The notes: generated from the sequence alone by a model not told the origin. A DNA stretch of 46,439 bases from Odoribacter sp. (GCA_013824715.1 PNOH01000034.1:1-46439); one strand, 5' to 3'; counted from the first letter of the stretch, positions 9,011 through 17,819 are shown. Numbers and translations: made by a program.

Positions 9011-9811
9011 TCAGCCAATTGCTCCGCTCCAGAAATAATTACCTGCCTCATTTTTGAACCATTTGGCATTTCCGTTTACCGGTTCTCCATTTTTTATAAA
9101 GCCAGTATAGGCAACGGTTGCTCCCGGGCTGGCGATTTCTATGACATCTGCTTTGGTGGTCGGCGCTCCTTTCCTGATGTTCAGCCGGTGCAATACTTTT
9201 CCAGTACCTGGATTTGAGGTGAATGCATATTCATCGGCAGCTACTCCGGTACATTCGTTGAATTCAGAGACAATGTCCTTCAGAAACTGATCGTAAGTCC
9301 TCCTGCTTTGTAACAGGCCAGTCACCGGATCGGTCTTTCTTTTCGGATCGAGGAAGCAATGGCCGATGATACTGCTGGCAGGATCCAATCCATAGGTAAA
9401 GCATATTTTTGCGATTACCCAGAGGTATTTCCGGTAGGATTCGTCGGCATTGATATTATCTCCGTAACAGTACTCAACGCCAATTGCAGCATCATTTGCA
9501 TTGTATCCGAATAGTTGGTTGTCGGTTGGCACGCCATAAAGCACATGCCAGGCTTTTTCGGGTTTGAGGTTGGTGAGCGCTGGAATGCACTCGATGATCT
9601 CTTTATCATCCACAAAAATATGCGCTGAAGCGCTCATCTCATCCCGCGAATTTTCATAATAGTTCCTGTTTCCACGTGCAGTGGATTTTGGGTTGCCTGT
9701 ATCATGGGCTACGATAAATTTAACCCCGGGCGACATCAGCAATCCGCTTCTGCGCCTGGAAGGAGATGTCAGGTATGACGGGGTAATGGAATATTTTTCT
9801 TTGAATGCCAT
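9011..9811 (-). CDS. N-acetylmuramoyl-L-alanine amidase (amidase_2) with C-terminal SH3-like domain
   Basis: The 266-residue product has an amidase_2/PGRP-type catalytic domain. Candidate zinc ligands are His36 (FIVAHDTGN), His151 (IIGHCFLDP) and Asp161 (KRKTDP), and Glu113 (AIGVEYCYG) lies at the expected position after a beta strand. Enzymes of this family cut the bond between N-acetylmuramic acid and the stem peptide. Residues about 195-266 form an SH3-like repeat (LNIRKGAPT... ending WSGAIG), usually a wall-binding module. There is no signal peptide: the N-terminus (MAFKEKYSIT) is polar, so export must use another route or lysis, as with phage-type endolysins. It begins 11 bases after the 208-aa membrane protein. 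Confidence 0.85.
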   Translation of the reverse strand: MAFKEKYSITPSYLTSPSRRRSGLLMSPGVKFIVAHDTGNPKSTARGNRNYYENSRDEMSASAHIFVDDKEIIECIPALTNLKPEKAWHVLYGVPTDNQLFGYNANDAAIGVEYCYGDNINADESYRKYLWVIAKICFTYGLDPASSIIGHCFLDPKRKTDPVTGLLQSRRTYDQFLKDIVSEFNECTGVAADEYAFTSNPGTGKVLHRLNIRKGAPTTKADVIEIASPGATVAYTGFIKNGEPVNGNAKWFKNEAGNYFWSGAIG

Positions 9812-9822
9812 AGCTATAAAGT

Positions 9823-10449
9823 TTATCCAACGGGTGGTATTTCATTTTCATTTTTTTCATCAGCCTTTTCAGCTTTGAAATCAGGATTACTTCCCGAAGT
9901 ACCTTTATTTTCATTCGTTTTTAACGCGGCATAAGTTCCGGAGCTTAATCCCAATAGTATAAGTGCATTTGGTTCCAGATCAGGTATAATTTTTTCGTTC
10001 CATACCTTTAAAAAAAACCAAATGGCAAAAATTAAATTGAAGAATACTGCTTGTAACCGGTGTACACTAGCGCCGCCTTTATCTGATAAAATATCCAGGA
10101 TTAAATTAGTTCCGTTAGAATTTTGGTGGCGGGTGACTTGATCGTTTGTTTGATCAGAAACATCAGTTAAAGAAGCTGCCGCTGTAGTTCCTGTACTAAT
10201 TCCCAATACGATTAAAATTCCATCTGAAAAGGTCGGAATTGAAAAATTGGGATTGTTCTTATCAAAGACCAGCGCAACGAAAGCGCATAACACAAAACCC
10301 ATCCACCAGGCTAATTGTACCCTCGAAAGACTGTATGGTTTTTTGTCGGCTGTACTTGTATCACGAAGTAACTGGAACTTCATGTCTAAGTATGCAATAA
10401 TCAGGAAATAAACAATTAGCCACAAGACCATTAATAAATGAAGATTCAT
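9823..10449 (-). CDS. Multi-pass membrane protein with an internal duplication
   Basis: The 208-residue protein has about five hydrophobic segments: near residues 3-23, 45-65, 75-97, 130-150 and 160-178. Two halves repeat the same pattern of one helix followed by ILIVLGISTGTTAAASL in the first and ALILLGLSSGTYAALKT in the second, so the gene looks internally duplicated. The C-terminus is charged and cytoplasmic-like. I do not recognise the family. It is directly upstream of the amidase, a position typical of a holin-like or anchoring partner, but the topology is not a standard holin. Two conserved upstream motifs lie in its leader (10465-10491 and 10556-10575). Confidence 0.7.
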   Translation of the reverse strand: MNLHLLMVLWLIVYFLIIAYLDMKFQLLRDTSTADKKPYSLSRVQLAWWMGFVLCAFVALVFDKNNPNFSIPTFSDGILIVLGISTGTTAAASLTDVSDQTNDQVTRHQNSNGTNLILDILSDKGGASVHRLQAVFFNLIFAIWFFLKVWNEKIIPDLEPNALILLGLSSGTYAALKTNENKGTSGSNPDFKAEKADEKNENEIPPVG

Positions 10450-10464
10450 TGTAGATATTTATTA

Positions 10465-10491
10465 TGCCTACTCTTTAATCAGGATTTTCGG
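10465..10491 (-). promoter_or_regulatory. Conserved leader motif B (copy upstream of the 208-aa protein gene)
   Basis: On the plus strand it reads TGCCTACTCTTT, five bases, then GGATTTTCGG. The same two blocks with a four-base spacer occur at 17733-17758, also in the leader of a gene of this cluster. Read on the coding strand it is CCGAAAATCC ... AAAGAGTAGGCA, ending 15 bases before the ATG. It may be a leader, promoter or RNA element; its role is unknown. Confidence 0.5.
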
Positions 10492-10555
10492 CAACTCCAA
10501 TTAGGTATAAACATGCTGATTGTCAAATAAAATTACACCCATAATTTACCATAGT

Positions 10556-10575
10556 CAATGGCACGAAAGAGTCAT
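10556..10575 (-). promoter_or_regulatory. Conserved upstream motif A (copy before the 208-aa protein gene)
   Basis: CAATGGCACGAAAGAGTCAT on the plus strand matches CAATAGCACGAAAGTGTCAT at 20513-20532 at 18 of 20 positions. Both copies lie just over 100 bases upstream of a minus-strand start in this cluster and in the same orientation. Both are followed downstream by GTA-x-ATTA-x-GG. It is a candidate promoter or regulator-binding site. Confidence 0.45.
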
Positions 10576-10599
10576 TGATGAAGGAGATTGGAGGATAGG

Positions 10600-10716
10600 T
10601 TACAGATTCAGATCGAGTTTCTGATTTTCATCAAATTCTATTGCAGACTTTACTCCTGAAAATAATTCTCTTAAAATCCCGAGAACTTCACTGAATCCTT
10701 CAACTGTTACTGGCAT
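10600..10716 (-). CDS. Possible 38-aa small protein
   Basis: ATG at 10716 opens a 38-codon frame beginning MPVTVEGFSEVLGILRELFS and ending in the acidic tail KLDLNL. It lies in the otherwise empty gap between the DUF2235 gene and the 208-aa membrane protein, on the same strand as both. The sequence could form an amphipathic helix. There is no Shine-Dalgarno sequence, which is normal for this phylum. Support is limited to position, orientation and a plausible composition. Confidence 0.4.
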   Translation of the reverse strand: MPVTVEGFSEVLGILRELFSGVKSAIEFDENQKLDLNL

Positions 10717-10749
10717 GATAAGTGTTTTTTAAGGTTGACAAGAATATTG

Positions 10750-11784
10750 CTACAACAGGTTCTTTTTCAGGTAATCGACCAGATTTTTGGGCCGGTAAGT
10801 TTGATCACTTTTATATTTCTCTACGACTGACACATGAAGTGATTCATTGGTTCTGCCACTTCCCGGATATGAAATTCCTATTGGACGAAAAAATCCGGGC
10901 AGTAAGGTGTAAAATCCGCTGAACGATTCATGCTTCTGTGCCAAAGCGTCGGGAGATAACGGAATAGGACCGAAATTCAGCATGCAGTTTTCCGCTTTTT
11001 CGAGCATCCATTTTAATGCCATATCCGATAATCCTGTTTCAGGAAATCCGCCTCCAACATCGGAATGTACCCCGGCAAACCAAACCTGTTCCAAAACCTG
11101 ATCTTTTGAATCTTCTTTCTGGTGCCACAAAGTAGCCTCAAAGTTTTTCCGTTTTTCATCAATGGCAAGGGCATGAAACGCATTTGAAATTTTTGAGGAT
11201 AATTCAGTATCATGAAACTGATGCCTGTTTCCGAACACTCCATTCAGGAAAAGAGGATTTCCCAATGCCCCAACGGTGTCCCAAACTCCGATAAATTTTA
11301 TTTTTGTAGTCTCTTCAACGGCAAAGGTTTTTCTAAATAGAGTAGCTTCAATGGCCCTGGGCTGAAGATCCAGCTTTCGGGACCGGTAGATTTTGTATGC
11401 CCGATTTACCTGATCTGTATTTTCAGGCTTCAATATTCCTGAATTTCTGATCAATCCCGACAAGCTACGCACAGTATAGGCGCCACGGCTGAACCCAAAA
11501 AGGAAAAGTTCGTCGCCAGGTTTATAGTTCTGTATAATAAACCGGTAAGCCTGAAGTATATTTTCCGAAATACCATTTCCGGTAGCCCCATCAAAAACCC
11601 TTTTCAGTACGTCGCCTTCACTGCCAATTCCAGTGTCATAATAGAGTAACTGTGACTTACCGTCATTTGATACAGGCAAAAGGGCATTGGCCATTTTTAC
11701 CACATTGGTCTGGCAAAGTTTTCCATTTTCCGATTTATCCGGAGTATTCCAGGTCCCGTCGCAAAAAATCGCTATTCGTTTCAT
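10750..11784 (-). CDS. DUF2235 alpha/beta-hydrolase (Tle1-like phospholipase fold)
   Basis: I start at the ATG at 11784 (MKRIAIFCDGTWNT); the TTG two codons earlier is less likely. The DUF2235 signature is clear: FCDGTWNTP at the N-terminus, the nucleophile elbow GFSRGAY (Ser99), and WFAGVHSDVGGGF, which supplies the acidic residue. DUF2235 includes the Tle1 family of T6SS phospholipase effectors and many uncharacterised lipases. There is no signal peptide. The stop is about 35 bases before the small frame ending the gap, and it follows the Lgt-like gene by 20 bases. No VgrG, PAAR or tail gene is present, so a T6SS role is unproven. The likely substrate is a lipid ester. Confidence 0.85.
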   Translation of the reverse strand: MKRIAIFCDGTWNTPDKSENGKLCQTNVVKMANALLPVSNDGKSQLLYYDTGIGSEGDVLKRVFDGATGNGISENILQAYRFIIQNYKPGDELFLFGFSRGAYTVRSLSGLIRNSGILKPENTDQVNRAYKIYRSRKLDLQPRAIEATLFRKTFAVEETTKIKFIGVWDTVGALGNPLFLNGVFGNRHQFHDTELSSKISNAFHALAIDEKRKNFEATLWHQKEDSKDQVLEQVWFAGVHSDVGGGFPETGLSDMALKWMLEKAENCMLNFGPIPLSPDALAQKHESFSGFYTLLPGFFRPIGISYPGSGRTNESLHVSVVEKYKSDQTYRPKNLVDYLKKNLL

Positions 11785-11804
11785 TTTCAATATCTACTTA
11801 ATGT

Positions 11805-12671
11805 TCATGTGACCAACAGGTCAATTTTAGGGTTCAAGGCTTCCTTTATTATTTTCCACTTGTACTTAATGGCTACGAATCCAAGTGAAACCAGAAAGAT
11901 AGAGCAGGACATAAATTGCCCGGTTGAAAGTTCGCCAACCCAACCCCTGTTTTCATCTCCCCTGAAAAACTCTATCAGGAACCGGAAGACGGCATAACTC
12001 ATCCAAAACAGAAAGAACAAAACACCGGGCTTGAATAAATCTTTCTTCCAAAGAATGGAAAAGACTACAAAAAGAATAAATCCTTTCAGCACACAAAAAA
12101 GTTGAACCGGATGAACAGGAAGGGAAAGTATATCAGCAGAACTGATCAATCCTTTGTAAAGATGATCGGAATAGGTGAAACTGTCCTTTGGAAATTGGAC
12201 TGCCCAAGGCAGGTTGCTTAAAGTTCCGTAGTCGCAGCCATTTAAAAAGCAGGCAAAACGCCCGACCATAGGCCCAATGCCAAGAACAGAAGCAACGACA
12301 TCCAAATATTTCCAAAGCGAAATATGATAGAAAACGCCATACAAAATAATACCGGTAATTCCGCCAAGGTAAACTCCGAACGAAACCGTCGCACCGTTAA
12401 GTTCAAACAATATTTCAGAATGATGATAGGTGTAACTGATATTCTGGACCAGATAAAATAACCGTGCACCGAGCAATGCCGCAACCGACCCCCAAATCGC
12501 AATACCGGCCGCATGGCGGGTATCTAAACCGGTTGCTTTGCACCGCTTCAGCAGAAAAATAATTCCCAATCCGAGCATGATGGCATACACCACTGCCGGA
12601 TCGGGAATCAGATAGCTGAATATATCGGTGTGGAAAAGATTATTAAAGTACTCAATGAGCCTTGGACGCAT
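11805..12671 (-). CDS. Divergent prolipoprotein diacylglyceryl transferase (Lgt) paralog
   Basis: A 288-residue multi-pass inner-membrane protein of the Lgt fold. The Lgt signature region reads VGRFACFLNGCDYG: the conserved Arg is present, but the Asn two or three residues later is Cys. The HGG motif following the second extracytoplasmic loop in standard Lgt is replaced by SFGVYLGG with no His. The late R-x3-E pair (RFLIEFFRGDENRG) is kept. Standard Lgt moves diacylglycerol from phosphatidylglycerol to prolipoproteins. Given these changes and its place in an accessory cluster beside a DUF2235 lipid hydrolase, I think this is a paralog with a changed acceptor or donor, not the housekeeping enzyme. 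The stop lies 20 bases before the DUF2235 start. Confidence 0.8.
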   Translation of the reverse strand: MRPRLIEYFNNLFHTDIFSYLIPDPAVVYAIMLGLGIIFLLKRCKATGLDTRHAAGIAIWGSVAALLGARLFYLVQNISYTYHHSEILFELNGATVSFGVYLGGITGIILYGVFYHISLWKYLDVVASVLGIGPMVGRFACFLNGCDYGTLSNLPWAVQFPKDSFTYSDHLYKGLISSADILSLPVHPVQLFCVLKGFILFVVFSILWKKDLFKPGVLFFLFWMSYAVFRFLIEFFRGDENRGWVGELSTGQFMSCSIFLVSLGFVAIKYKWKIIKEALNPKIDLLVT

Positions 12672-12759
12672 GGTTAATAGGAATGATTTGATGCGGTATT
12701 TTACCCTTAATCTTTAAAAAGATAATATTGTTTGATCAGTCAATACTTATTGCACAAAA

Positions 12760-12913
12760 GTTTCGGTGCGCTGCACCTCTTGGAATGCGTGAATTAATCT
12801 TCTACAAATATTTCGGCGCTCCGCACCTTTCGCGCCAGATGCAAAGCAGCAGAGCTGCGAAATATTTGTAGAAATTAGATTCCTGGAATGCAATTAAGGT
12901 GCAGCGCACCGGA
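12760..12913. repeat. Nested palindromic repeat (GGTGCAGCGCACCG type)
   Basis: Outer arms are CGGTGCGCTGCACC near 12762 and GGTGCAGCGCACCG near 12899, a perfect 14-bp inverted pair. Inner arms are TTCTACAAATATTTCG near 12799 and CGAAATATTTGTAGAA near 12858, a perfect 16-bp inverted pair. The centre holds more short GC-rich palindromes (GGCGC/GCGCC). It fills most of the 320-bp gap between the M36 peptidase gene and the Lgt-like gene. A related GGTGCAGAGCACCG core is present at about 46274. It looks like a REP- or MITE-type element. Confidence 0.8.
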
Positions 12914-12991
12914 ATAGCCAGGTTTGATTTCTGTCATTTGATAAATAATGCGACACTATTTCTTTTTAATGAACAAGTTCGATTTATAGAA

Positions 12992-15406
12992 TTAGACTGT
13001 TTTAGTTTTCCTTCTCCTGTAAACAATTAATCCAACCAGCGGCAAAAGTGGCACCAAAGCCATTGTAGAAGAGGATGTAGATGCTGATGCTGTACAGGAA
13101 CAATCTTTAGTTCCGGTACCGTTTATGGCTGCCCGGCCCACCGGAACCAGAACACCTACGCCTAAGAATTCATTTCCGGGTTGCTGTGAATTCCGGATAT
13201 TTCCGCCAGCACCATCTCTGGTTGTAACTTTGTAATAAATATCAGTTCCTGCCTTCAAAGTATTCCAGTCAGCAACAGGCATGGTATAAGTCGCCGTACC
13301 TCCGGCTGCTGATGCTACTCCGCCCAGCCATGCACTCGTTATATGATTGACCGCAAATGCTTCGTCATTGGCTACCTCAACCTGAAACTCGGTATTGAAC
13401 GGCAATACTCCGCTTGTTACCACATTATTTCCTGCAAATGTATAGTCATCGCCAGTCCAGACCGTAAAAACAGGGCCGGCCGCACTGGCGCGGTTTAAAT
13501 AGGAATGATCAATATCAATGATGGCATCTTTTGGTGAAAGGAAAATTCCGGCACGTGCATATCCTGCCAGCAATTTATGGATCAGGCGCGATGATTGGTA
13601 AAGTGGCGCCAATTGTTTTAATAAATTCTGATTGGAATCATGGATTGATTTCGATGAACCGTCATTCAACACACCAACACCAGCGGTAGTCATGGCTTTA
13701 ATCGTATTGAGATTAATGCTTAATGTTCCAAAGCTGGTGGCATCATTCATTCCCTGACGTGAACTCCACTGTGCCCAGGCGGTTATTTGACCGGCCGAAT
13801 GAATCTGATTTGATCCGCCTCCTGAATTCCGGTCAGGAAAAATGTCGGTCGCCTCTGCCTGTCGGGGAACAAATCCACTTTGAACCGGTGCCGGACAATT
13901 ATGTGCCCACCATCCCCCAAAAATATCCGTATTAAAATTGGTGCATGCCCAGAAATCTGCAAGTCCTTCGTTCATTGATCCGGTTAATGTGCCGCCTCCA
14001 ACACCATATTGCAGACCATTTAACCGGTGGCCAAATTCATGAGCAATAACAGTTCCATCCAGTGCTGAATTGAATAATTGAGCACAAGCGATACTATTGC
14101 CAGTAGTGGCCCCACCAATGCCAAATGCCATGCTCGAACAGGCATTGTTGATGCCAAAACCGCATGGATTATTATCATTGACCGAAACCGTTAAAGCCGG
14201 AAACACTTCACTTCCCAGAAACATATATATTTGCCGTTCAAAAGAAATGTTGGCGAAAGCGTTTACCTGCTGAAATTGCCCATTATAACCAGCCTGACTG
14301 GTTCTTTCAACGGTGGTGCCGTTAATCGGCGCTACGTTAAAATTAGCGGTACCCGAACCATCGTCAGCTACGGTAACGACCCCTGCCGTACCATCTGTCC
14401 CGTCATTGGTCAGGGTAAGCACGCCGGTCATTCTCAAGGTATAAACGCCACCGGCTGGCGCATCCACCTCGAAAGTCAATTCCCTGGTTGGTGAATTGGG
14501 ATCTGGATTGAAAACTAATCCTTTTGCTCTATCGAAAAAGAACAATGGCAACAATTGAAGCACTTTTCCAGATTCGGTATCTATCCAAACCTGGTAAGGT
14601 CCATCAGCCGAAACTTCGGTCTTCCAGGTAAATTTAAACCCATCAGAATATGGAAGCAAAACAATTTCGCCTCTGTTAGTGGCTTTCAACTCTTCCAATT
14701 TATTTTCTGTCCTGATTTGGGCCATGGCTTTTGCAGTAGCTTCCTTTAAAGACAGAGCTTTTCTGTTTGTTGGTTTTACTGTGTTGTAAAACTTGCCAAG
14801 AAGGGAAACAAATTCATTTTGGTTCCGATTGGCAATACTTATGGCTGTGTTGTCAATGATCACATCCTCAAAGTACTGGTCGAAGCGGAAAATGGTAACA
14901 GTGACGTTTGACTGCTGCTTTAATTCATTTCCTAATTCGTTCAGCATATTGTCTGAAGACGTGCTTACATCTTTCATTTCTTTTTGTAGTCTCTCTTTGG
15001 TAGTTTGTTTACCAATCCGTATTTGCTCGTCAATGTATCCGGCATCCGATTTGGCCGTTGTTGCATTAATGCCTAACCGGACATCCTTATCTACACGCAA
15101 GGGGCTTTTCAGAGATTCGAGGAAGGTGGAAATCATTCGTTTCGCACCATCTGGCTCATTTACATTTTGTCCGTTGATATTAATCTGGAAGTTTTCCCCT
15201 TCGCGTGATGGAAGCTGTCCCCCTGCATTTTTAAAAGGCAACTGCTCCATCCTGTATTCCACTGCAGGCCTTCGTTCTTCAGGAACATATACCTGTTTGA
15301 TTTTATAAGACGCTTCAACAGCTTGTTGTGCAAAGGCAGCCGAACCTGCAATTGCCAGCATCATCAGGAGGCAGGCAATGGTTTTTAAATTAGTATAGTG
15401 TTTCAT
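12992..15406 (-). CDS. Secreted M36 (fungalysin-type) zinc metallopeptidase with a MYXO-CTERM-like tail
   Basis: The 804-residue protein has a signal peptide (cleavage near AFAQQ, residue 28) and a long propeptide to about residue 300 with a WKTEV/YQVWIDTESGKV beta segment as in FTP/PepSY-type pro-regions. The catalytic motif is HEFGH (456-460), with the third zinc ligand probably Glu480 in MNEGLADFW, the M36 arrangement. A beta domain follows. The C-terminus is unusual: KDCSCTASASTSSS, a hydrophobic stretch (MALVPLLPLVGLIVY), then RRRK. That is the Cys-x-Cys, membrane helix, Arg-cluster order of MYXO-CTERM and related sorting tails, with no T9SS domain. It is a monocistronic-looking member of the minus-strand block. 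Confidence 0.88.
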   Translation of the reverse strand: MKHYTNLKTIACLLMMLAIAGSAAFAQQAVEASYKIKQVYVPEERRPAVEYRMEQLPFKNAGGQLPSREGENFQININGQNVNEPDGAKRMISTFLESLKSPLRVDKDVRLGINATTAKSDAGYIDEQIRIGKQTTKERLQKEMKDVSTSSDNMLNELGNELKQQSNVTVTIFRFDQYFEDVIIDNTAISIANRNQNEFVSLLGKFYNTVKPTNRKALSLKEATAKAMAQIRTENKLEELKATNRGEIVLLPYSDGFKFTWKTEVSADGPYQVWIDTESGKVLQLLPLFFFDRAKGLVFNPDPNSPTRELTFEVDAPAGGVYTLRMTGVLTLTNDGTDGTAGVVTVADDGSGTANFNVAPINGTTVERTSQAGYNGQFQQVNAFANISFERQIYMFLGSEVFPALTVSVNDNNPCGFGINNACSSMAFGIGGATTGNSIACAQLFNSALDGTVIAHEFGHRLNGLQYGVGGGTLTGSMNEGLADFWACTNFNTDIFGGWWAHNCPAPVQSGFVPRQAEATDIFPDRNSGGGSNQIHSAGQITAWAQWSSRQGMNDATSFGTLSINLNTIKAMTTAGVGVLNDGSSKSIHDSNQNLLKQLAPLYQSSRLIHKLLAGYARAGIFLSPKDAIIDIDHSYLNRASAAGPVFTVWTGDDYTFAGNNVVTSGVLPFNTEFQVEVANDEAFAVNHITSAWLGGVASAAGGTATYTMPVADWNTLKAGTDIYYKVTTRDGAGGNIRNSQQPGNEFLGVGVLVPVGRAAINGTGTKDCSCTASASTSSSTMALVPLLPLVGLIVYRRRKTKTV

Positions 15407-15849
15407 AGTTGTTATGGTTTTTAATGAATATTTTTACTTTTTCATAAACGTTTAGTTCAAAATAAGAGGTTCTATAACGGATGGTGTGGGAATTTAAATT
15501 TTATACCGAGTAACCTCTTTTAAAATGGGTATAGGAATATTCAATTCTTTTTAAACCTTATTTGTCAAGGAAACCTTAGTAGAATAAGGATTCTGGCGAA
15601 AGACTGACCTTATTACCTTCTATTGATTTACTGGCGAATAAATAAGGTTAAATTGTTACCCACTCCAAACATTATAGATTCAAAATATGAGTTCATGTTT
15701 TTTAGCCACGAAGCCACCAATGACTCAATCCGCAGTTGGCGAACACTAAGTTAATATGACAGATTCAATCCATTGTACGACTTTGAGTCATTTGTGACCT
15801 GGTGGCATTCTTTGTATTATTATCCCATCGTGGTGGACTTAAATAATAC
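15407..15849. other. Intergenic leader of the M36 gene with two imperfect inverted repeats
   Basis: No gene is visible. AAGAGGTT (15464-15471) pairs with AACCTCTT (15512-15519). Further on, GCCACC plus AATGACTCAA near 15709-15728 is mirrored by TTGAGTCATTT and GGTGGC near 15782-15807. Two copies of CTGGCGAA (about 15593 and 15630) lie beside ACCTTATT and AATAAGGTT elements. The M36 gene start is at the left edge, so these may be leader structures. No TAnnTTTG element was found with confidence. Confidence 0.4.
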
Positions 15850-17709
15850 TCAACCTTTACAGAATGACAACCAATCTTCAATATTGTGATGCTGATTTTC
15901 ACCATCTGTAAGTTTTAGTTCAACTGAAAGCCAAACGGTGTAAGCACATCTTCTTAATGTATCTACCGGGACTAACGCCGGATTATGCAATTCAGTGGCT
16001 GTTCCGAATGTTTCAGGAACAGAACTGACCGGAGTTACGTTCTGAATGGAATATGGCCCGCCTGGTCCGTATAAAGTCAGGCTCACCGCACCCATATTTG
16101 GATTTGCTGCCGTATAATTGACATGAATTGCATTTGTGATTGGAGTGCAACCCGCGCCGCCGCCTATCAATTCCTGAAGATCAATACAGGCAACGCCCAT
16201 TTCGTTCGAAACCTGAGGCATCCAGGAACCAAATTGAGGAACATTCTGATACACGGTGTTGAACATGGCAACAGGAACGGATACACCGGCAAAAACTTCA
16301 GAAGCAGCATTGCCCACTTCCCGCTTGACCATCCGTATTTTGAAATACCTGTTTTGCCTGAGAGGGGCTATTGTAGTTGTGGATTGGCCTTGTACCAGTC
16401 CGGCCATATTTACAGTTGCGCCATTTAACGAAGCCGTATTCAGGCTTAACAGTTCGCCGTTAATATTTGGGGCAAAATTAGCTGCCTGTGGTACTGCTAT
16501 CCATCCGCCTGGATCAACCCCTCCGCTAACAAGGCCAACTTTATAAGGTACAATTGAAACTGGATTCATCAGATCACCTGTCAAAGTGAAAAAAGAACCA
16601 ATTTCGGCTTCGCACATTTGAGGAGCTAATACCTTTTTCCATCCGCCAATATCAGCACCACCGGGACCAGCAGTTTCAATGGTCTCAAAACTGTACTCCA
16701 TTGCCACCCCGTTTAGTGTTTTGCTGAGGTTTCCCCGTAATTTAATGCAACTGAAAAATGCCTGTCCTGAAGGGGTTTTTCCTGTCAAAAGCGAAATTAC
16801 GTTGGGGTCAGCGCCTGCCACTACCGCGTTGATAAAATGATTGCCGTTGTTCCCGATTTTTGTAAACGAAGCCGGAATGCCGGGGTCAGGAACCACGATA
16901 TCTTTCAGGCACAATTCAACACAAAGACAATAACCAACATTTTTTCTCCGGTTGGCGGCTGTTTCTCCCTGTATGGCTACACCGTTGTATTCGTACTTGA
17001 AATACACGTCAGGCCCGCTATGAAATGTAAGTGGCAAACCCTTATCGGTTTCAACATTGATCCAGGGCGATAAAAATGTTTTTTTGAAATCAACTGATGT
17101 ATAATCAATCCTGAAATGTCCGTTTGAATCTGTGACGGCGCTGCCCAGGTTATCATCGGTAATGAAATCGGCATCCCAGGCTGTTATTGTAACATCAGGA
17201 ATAGGGGTTTTAGTGCGACAATCAACCATGCGGCCACAAATTATCCAGGCATCAAAATATTTGCCTCTGATTAAGCACCACCATTTGGCCGGGATGCAAT
17301 ATTCCCATTGGAAAAAATAATTTTCCCGTAGTTTATCTATTCTCCACTCCGGGAAAACAGTAGTCAGATGAATTTGTAGAGGCTCTCTGATGGGGGGTTT
17401 GGGTGGAATGCGAGGTACAGTTCCACATATAAAATCAATATCAAAGGCTGTTTTGCTGTGCTTTTCATCCAGCACAAAAGTGTAATTGCCTTTTTCATCG
17501 GTTTTGGTTGTAGCAACGAGAAGGTCTTTTCTGGCAGCGGCTTCTTCTTTTGTAACGAGACGGAATGTGTCTTTTGTATCAGCAACGGCATGGCTGATTA
17601 CATTCTCTTTTTGCCAGGGAAGGTAAAGACGTACTTCCATACCGGCAAGGGGTTCAAAACATTCTTCACAAAGATAACCGCAGAGTTTTCCTTTAAAAAC
17701 ATAATTCAT
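15850..17709 (-). CDS. Large leaderless protein with carboxypeptidase-regulatory-like beta domains
   Basis: The 619-residue product has no signal peptide; it opens MNYVFKGKLCGYLCEECFEPLAGMEV..., an N-terminal transthyretin/CarboxypepD_reg-like beta domain (about 1-100, with TKTDEKGNYTFVLDE). A second such domain spans about 155-230 (GRMVDCRTKTPIPDVTITAW, then TDSNGHFRIDY). Between them is a Trp/Cys-rich stretch (IPAKWWCLIRGKYFDAW). The C-terminal 350 residues are Gly/Ala/Asn-rich beta structure without a known motif. No catalytic residues are evident; I read it as a structural or carrier protein. It lies downstream of the metzincin-like gene and a 49-aa frame. Motif B lies 24 bases before its start. 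Confidence 0.75.
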   Translation of the reverse strand: MNYVFKGKLCGYLCEECFEPLAGMEVRLYLPWQKENVISHAVADTKDTFRLVTKEEAAARKDLLVATTKTDEKGNYTFVLDEKHSKTAFDIDFICGTVPRIPPKPPIREPLQIHLTTVFPEWRIDKLRENYFFQWEYCIPAKWWCLIRGKYFDAWIICGRMVDCRTKTPIPDVTITAWDADFITDDNLGSAVTDSNGHFRIDYTSVDFKKTFLSPWINVETDKGLPLTFHSGPDVYFKYEYNGVAIQGETAANRRKNVGYCLCVELCLKDIVVPDPGIPASFTKIGNNGNHFINAVVAGADPNVISLLTGKTPSGQAFFSCIKLRGNLSKTLNGVAMEYSFETIETAGPGGADIGGWKKVLAPQMCEAEIGSFFTLTGDLMNPVSIVPYKVGLVSGGVDPGGWIAVPQAANFAPNINGELLSLNTASLNGATVNMAGLVQGQSTTTIAPLRQNRYFKIRMVKREVGNAASEVFAGVSVPVAMFNTVYQNVPQFGSWMPQVSNEMGVACIDLQELIGGGAGCTPITNAIHVNYTAANPNMGAVSLTLYGPGGPYSIQNVTPVSSVPETFGTATELHNPALVPVDTLRRCAYTVWLSVELKLTDGENQHHNIEDWLSFCKG

Positions 17710-17732
17710 AGCTTCTGTTTTTTTATATGTTT

Positions 17733-17758
17733 TGCCTACTCTTTTTTCGGATTTTCGG
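17733..17758 (-). promoter_or_regulatory. Conserved leader motif B (copy upstream of the 619-aa gene)
   Basis: TGCCTACTCTTT, four bases, then GGATTTTCGG on the plus strand, 22 matching positions with the copy at 10465-10491. It ends 23 bases before the coding-strand ATG. A shorter match, GAGTAGGC, also lies about 26 bases before the Lnb start at 30484, which weakens the case for a cluster-specific role. Confidence 0.5.
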
Positions 17759-17819
17759 TTGCTTCCGTTGATATTATCTTTTTAATGTTCTCATTTAAAG
17801 TGAACATCATATCAATCCA

